Of a DNA stretch of 36,082 nucleotides, positions 32,808 to 36,082 are shown in pieces. The stretch lies in assembly GCA_004561555.1 (NCBI GenBank), contig SFVH01000012.1, positions 1-36,082 of the forward strand. Reading direction: 5' to 3'. Position 1 is the stretch's first letter, and each line of letters opens with the position of its first letter. A program made the position numbers and the translations under genes. This DNA comes from a bacterium. GTDB taxonomy: Bacteria; Bacteroidota; Bacteroidia; Bacteroidales; Muribaculaceae. The notes under the pieces are model-generated. The model was not told where the DNA came from. It saw only the letters and a program-made list of their open reading frames with translations, and did not search any database.

Positions 32808-33572
32808 ATGCTCCTTGCTGATGATATTGTTGCCACGATGTCTTCGATGGCTGACGAACGCCAACGACAAGTGTTGTTACGCTTTTTCAAAACAGGAAAA
32901 GGTGAATATGGCGAGGGTGACTGCTTTTTAGGATTAAAGGTGCCGCAGGTGCGTGTCGTGGTGAAGCAGTGTCGCAAGGAGATATCTCTTGGCGAAATCA
33001 AAAAGCTTTTATATAGCGTATGGCATGAAGTGCGCCTTTGCGGCTTTTTGCTTTTGGTAGACGAGATGGCGGCGGCTCTTCCTCGCAAGAAGGGCTCGCC
33101 GTTGCTTTTAGCCGAGCGGCGCAAGGAGTTGGCAGATTTTTATTTGTGCCATACTCGTCAAGCCAACAATTGGGATTTGGTGGATATGTCATGCCCGAAA
33201 ATATTGGGCAATTATTTGTGCCACCCGGGTGCTGATGGAAAGATGCCGTCGCGTGAGGTGCTTTATCATCTCGCCGAAAGTGATAATCTTTGGGAACAGC
33301 GTATCGCTATGGTAACTAATTGGATGCTCATCCGTTACGGCGAGTTTCAGCCGGCTATTGATATTGCCAATCGCTTGTTGTCGCATCCTCACGACCTTAT
33401 ACATAAGGCGGTGGGTTGGATGCTCAGAGAAATTGGTAAGCGTAATATGGATGTGCTTGAGGATTATTTATATGCTAATGCATCGCTAATGCATCGCACC
33501 TCTTTGCGCTATGCTATTGAAAAGATGTCGGAAAGTGACCGACGTCTATTTATGTCGAAGGATTTTGCGTAG
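32808..33572 (+). CDS. DNA alkylation repair protein, AlkD-like HEAT-repeat glycosylase family
   Basis: The 254-aa all-helical protein matches the AlkD family of HEAT-like repeat DNA glycosylases, which remove N3/N7-alkylated purines. Visible signatures are KTGKGEYGEGDCFLGLKVPQVR near the N-terminus, the conserved NNWDLVDMSCPKILG motif (expected catalytic Asp in WDLVD), and LWEQRIAMVTNW with the conserved Arg. Further helices include HKAVGWMLREIGKR. The length is normal (about 230-250). It starts immediately after the nitroreductase stop and ends the operon; its last 27 nt overlap the convergent flippase gene. Confidence 0.92.
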   Translation: MLLADDIVATMSSMADERQRQVLLRFFKTGKGEYGEGDCFLGLKVPQVRVVVKQCRKEISLGEIKKLLYSVWHEVRLCGFLLLVDEMAAALPRKKGSPLLLAERRKELADFYLCHTRQANNWDLVDMSCPKILGNYLCHPGADGKMPSREVLYHLAESDNLWEQRIAMVTNWMLIRYGEFQPAIDIANRLLSHPHDLIHKAVGWMLREIGKRNMDVLEDYLYANASLMHRTSLRYAIEKMSESDRRLFMSKDFA

Positions 33573-34985
33573 ACGTGTAATTGAGGCGGCGGTAAGTAGC
33601 AGTGTCACAATAATTGATGGGATAATTAGTCCAAAGTCAAGCATTTGCTTTAAGCCAAGCATTAGGCAAAACACTGATAACGATAATATGAGGGTAGGTA
33701 TTGGTAAGGTGTATTTGTAGATGATGCTATATACGATAGCGATAATCAAACAATAAAATGCATACCAAAGCATGAAGGCAATGCCTAAACCTTCCAATCC
33801 CCATACATTGTAGCATATGACATTGAGTAGGAAGCCTATTACCACCGACAACGACTCGGTGAACAAATAGGTCTTGCCATCGCCTTTTGCAATGATGGTG
33901 TATGCCATAAACCATGAAAAGGCACGAAGTACACACCCAACAATCGCCCATGAAATGTATGGGATAATGACATGAAATTCAGAAGTATATAGAAGCCATA
34001 CTATCCATTCTCTGCAAAGAAGAAACAGTGAAACAAATGGAAGCATACAAAGCATAATAATATTTATCTCTTGGGCTACAAACACTCGAGTGCGAAGGTG
34101 GCTGGTGCATATTTTCGATAGGCGTGGATAGAATTCTGTGCCTAACGCTGTAAGTATTAATGCCACATAGCGACCTATTAATGAATAGCCTGATTGATAG
34201 AAGCCGACAATTTCTGTGCCTGCAGTGCGATTAAGATAGGCTGAAAAGATATAGGTGGAAAGCATTGTGACAAATTCTGAAAGCGTCATAAACAATCCTA
34301 ATCGTACGAATGTGGCTCCTTCGCGGATTGCTTCTTTATTGCTTACTTTTTCTTTGGCGACTCCTTTGTGTCGGAAAAACCATGCTGACCCGAACAAGGC
34401 TACATGATAGGCTATGACCGATAAAAGAATACTATCTTCACGGAAAAAATAAAATAATGGAATAGATAAGAGTAAGCCGATTACAGTGCCTGAAAGTGAT
34501 GCCCAAGCAAGGCGTTTGATGCGCTCTGTGCCCTGAAGTATGGATAGCTCACAATGGGTAAATCCGAGCAATAGTAGTGCCGCAGATAAGGCTACAAAAT
34601 GCCACAAATGACTGCTGTCGCCAAACGACCAACGGCTTAATAGTGGAGCTAATGCCATTGTAGTGATGGCTCCAAATAGGCTGATAAACCATGCCCAACG
34701 GCGTACTACAGCTACCATTCTCGCAAGTTGTAGGTCATCGGGGCTTTCGTCTGCAAGGGCTATGTCGCGTACACTGCTTTGACGCAAACCTAACGAGGTG
34801 GCGCTACGAAGCATATCAATTGTTGCATTATATATGCTGAAAAGGCCCATACCTATAGGTCCTATCCATAAAGCCACCAGTTTGTTGAGAATGATTGAAC
34901 ACAGGTTGCTCATCACTTGTGCCCCGCCAAGCCATTTGGCTGCGCGGAATATTGTGCGTGATATGTTGGTGGAGTCGTTGCTCAC
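33546..34985 (-). CDS. Polysaccharide flippase (Wzx/MATE-like, MOP superfamily)
   Basis: The 479-aa protein has about twelve to fourteen hydrophobic helices and starts with an amphipathic NISRTIFRAAKWLGGAQVMSN, typical of O-antigen/capsule repeat-unit flippases of the MOP superfamily. It should move undecaprenyl-linked oligosaccharide across the inner membrane. It begins with GTG at 34985, which overlaps the TGA of the upstream acyltransferase as GTGA, so translation is likely coupled. Its base composition is more AT-rich than the central operon, as is common for surface polysaccharide genes. Its 3' end overlaps the convergent AlkD-like gene by 27 nt. The rest of the polysaccharide locus is not in this window. 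Confidence 0.85.
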   Translation of the reverse strand: MSNDSTNISRTIFRAAKWLGGAQVMSNLCSIILNKLVALWIGPIGMGLFSIYNATIDMLRSATSLGLRQSSVRDIALADESPDDLQLARMVAVVRRWAWFISLFGAITTMALAPLLSRWSFGDSSHLWHFVALSAALLLLGFTHCELSILQGTERIKRLAWASLSGTVIGLLLSIPLFYFFREDSILLSVIAYHVALFGSAWFFRHKGVAKEKVSNKEAIREGATFVRLGLFMTLSEFVTMLSTYIFSAYLNRTAGTEIVGFYQSGYSLIGRYVALILTALGTEFYPRLSKICTSHLRTRVFVAQEINIIMLCMLPFVSLFLLCREWIVWLLYTSEFHVIIPYISWAIVGCVLRAFSWFMAYTIIAKGDGKTYLFTESLSVVIGFLLNVICYNVWGLEGLGIAFMLWYAFYCLIIAIVYSIIYKYTLPIPTLILSLSVFCLMLGLKQMLDFGLIIPSIIVTLLLTAASITRLRKILRHK

Positions 34986-35929
34986 TTGATGTTTATTTTA
35001 TATGTAATATATGCTATTCCGCGTCCTCCGAGTTTATTCTTTGATATCATTAAACTTTCGTTAAGTATAGCGCCGTGTTGCTCGTTGCTTGTGCCAAAGT
35101 CGTAATAGGCTTTTTTTGCATATTCATGATGTAATAATCGGTCGTGAAGTGCTGCCATTGCATTAAGTGCAAATCCTTCATCATTGGCTGCAGCATATTG
35201 TGAATGTGCTACTTGTTCTGTTTCATAAATTACGCTTCCTGCCACTAATCGACCTTCACAGCTCACTTCAAACAAGCGAATATTTTCGGGAAAGTGTTGC
35301 GATAATTTTGTGATTTCTTCAATCGTATGTACCGGACTGGCTTCGTATCTTTCTTTAAGATGTTTTGTGAGCAATGTCCAAAATGGAGCGAAATCTTTGG
35401 TTTCAATAATTTCTAATTTTTGGCAATTTCGTTTGATTAACGATGATTGCCCGCTACTATATTTGAAATGGTTGTTTGTCGGTATTGCTGTCGATGATAT
35501 ATTACATTCACAAATCTCAGCATTATGACGAAATAATGCATATATATCTTCTTCTGCCGGATAGCGATGATAAATATGGGGTATAGTTTTATAGATTAAT
35601 TTGTTGATATTTAATTCTTTAAGATAAATCACTAAACTGTCGAAAATCTCAAGCATAGTGGCTGCCGTAAACTGCTTCATAGGCATTAGCCATCCTCCAA
35701 ATGTAAGTCCTTGATGGGAATAAAGGGTAGTTCCATTTATGTTGGCAGGCAATATGGCAAGCAGACGTCCGCGTTCGTTGAATGCCATTAAGGAATGGTC
35801 CACGAAGCGGTCTGAGTGATATTCCATATATTGACGGAGATGAATAAATGTTGCATTTTTTGACGCTAACACAAATTCATCCCATCTTGGGCGGTCTTGT
35901 TGAGTATATTTGTGAATTATTACTGCCAT
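34982..35929 (-). CDS. FemAB/GNAT-like acyltransferase of a surface polysaccharide locus
   Basis: The 315-aa protein (ATG 35929) has the pattern of FemAB-like double-GNAT proteins: WDEFVLASKNATFIHLRQYMEYH near the N-terminus, LLAILPANINGTTLYSHQGLTFGGW, and a second half with GRLVAGSVIYETEQVAHSQY and YDFGTSNEQHG. Such proteins are common beside Wzx-type flippases and may acylate or aminoacylate an amino-sugar or lipid-linked glycan; the donor and acceptor are unknown. I prefer ATG 35929, 2 nt after the stop of the upstream gene; an ATG at 35947 in the same frame would overlap that gene by 16 nt. It is coupled to the flippase by a 4-nt overlap. Confidence 0.7.
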   Translation of the reverse strand: MAVIIHKYTQQDRPRWDEFVLASKNATFIHLRQYMEYHSDRFVDHSLMAFNERGRLLAILPANINGTTLYSHQGLTFGGWLMPMKQFTAATMLEIFDSLVIYLKELNINKLIYKTIPHIYHRYPAEEDIYALFRHNAEICECNISSTAIPTNNHFKYSSGQSSLIKRNCQKLEIIETKDFAPFWTLLTKHLKERYEASPVHTIEEITKLSQHFPENIRLFEVSCEGRLVAGSVIYETEQVAHSQYAAANDEGFALNAMAALHDRLLHHEYAKKAYYDFGTSNEQHGAILNESLMISKNKLGGRGIAYITYKINIK

Positions 35930-35931
35930 TT

Positions 35932-36082
35932 TTATGCTTGTTTCCACTCTTGGAGGGTGTGGGTGTCGCGGCTGAACACCACGCCGACTTTCACCACCTT
36001 GCGCTCGTCGCCGGCGAAGGGGAGGGCATAGCCCTTCTCGTCGATTTGGCGCAGAGCGTCGTCGGCAGTGCCGTTGCCGTCG
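35932..36082 (-). CDS. 3' end of a probable PD-(D/E)XK nuclease / AAA-ATPase-like protein (partial)
   Basis: About 49 C-terminal codons run in from the right edge and stop at 35934-35932. The residues ALRQIDEKGYALPF, DERKVVKVGVVFS and the ending TLQEWKQA match the C-terminal end of the PD-(D/E)XK nuclease domain in the large, often multicopy ATP-binding/nuclease-like proteins of Bacteroidales. The stretch is visibly GC-richer than the acyltransferase and flippase genes it precedes, suggesting a different origin. Nothing can be said about the N-terminal ATPase part. Confidence 0.6.
   Translation of the reverse strand, partial: DGNGTADDALRQIDEKGYALPFAGDERKVVKVGVVFSRDTHTLQEWKQA

Noticed and set aside
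33511..33720. 69-codon plus-strand ORF past the AlkD-like gene
   Set aside because: It is antisense to the flippase 3' end and begins within alkD in another frame.

Overview
The window looks like chromosomal DNA from a gut-type Bacteroidales bacterium; Muribaculaceae or a close relative is my inference, not something the sequence proves. The evidence is the content: a type III glutamine synthetase, the very large type IX secretion (T9SS) translocon protein SprA next to ruvA, secreted proteins ending in T9SS sorting domains, and at least five matches to the Bacteroidota housekeeping promoter (TTTG, 19-20 nt, TAnnTTTG).

Left end (1-1490, minus strand): a disrupted metallo-beta-lactamase-fold gene and an unusual gene encoding a SLOG/DUF2493-like nucleotide-binding domain joined to sigma-70 region 2. 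Both lie just downstream of the 3' end of a tRNA-Lys and a strong bidirectional terminator. Next (1622-4523, minus strand) come a decayed S41 peptidase remnant and an operon of YbaK-type deacylase, chorismate synthase (aroC) and a TIGR01212-type radical SAM protein. A secreted GH13 alpha-amylase-like enzyme follows (4655-6079, minus).

Central block (6310-21735, plus strand): dapF, the GSIII gene glnN and a long PurF-like amidotransferase, then a hairpin and a promoter, then ruvA, sprA, a GT-C type membrane glycosyltransferase and a small DUF4369-type lipoprotein. sprA encodes the outer-membrane translocon through which proteins with sorting domains leave the cell.

Secreted glucanase block (21773-29361, minus strand): a 718-aa protein of three F5/8C (discoidin) modules and, after a terminator-like hairpin, a 1.8-kaa GH81 endo-beta-1,3-glucanase with three F5/8C modules and Ig-like spacers. 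Both end in T9SS sorting domains, so they are probable cargo of the SprA system. No SusC/SusD pair is present.

Right end: a plus-strand operon (29734-33572) encodes an NlpC/P60 endopeptidase, a dipeptide epimerase with a Tat-type signal, a nitroreductase and an AlkD-like protein. The first two fit catabolism of peptidoglycan peptides outside the cytoplasm. On the minus strand lie a polysaccharide flippase and a FemAB/GNAT-like acyltransferase (surface polysaccharide synthesis), then the GC-rich 3' end of a probable PD-(D/E)XK nuclease/AAA-type protein that runs off the window.

The strongest candidate for something undescribed is the SLOG-sigma region 2 fusion at 413-1129.
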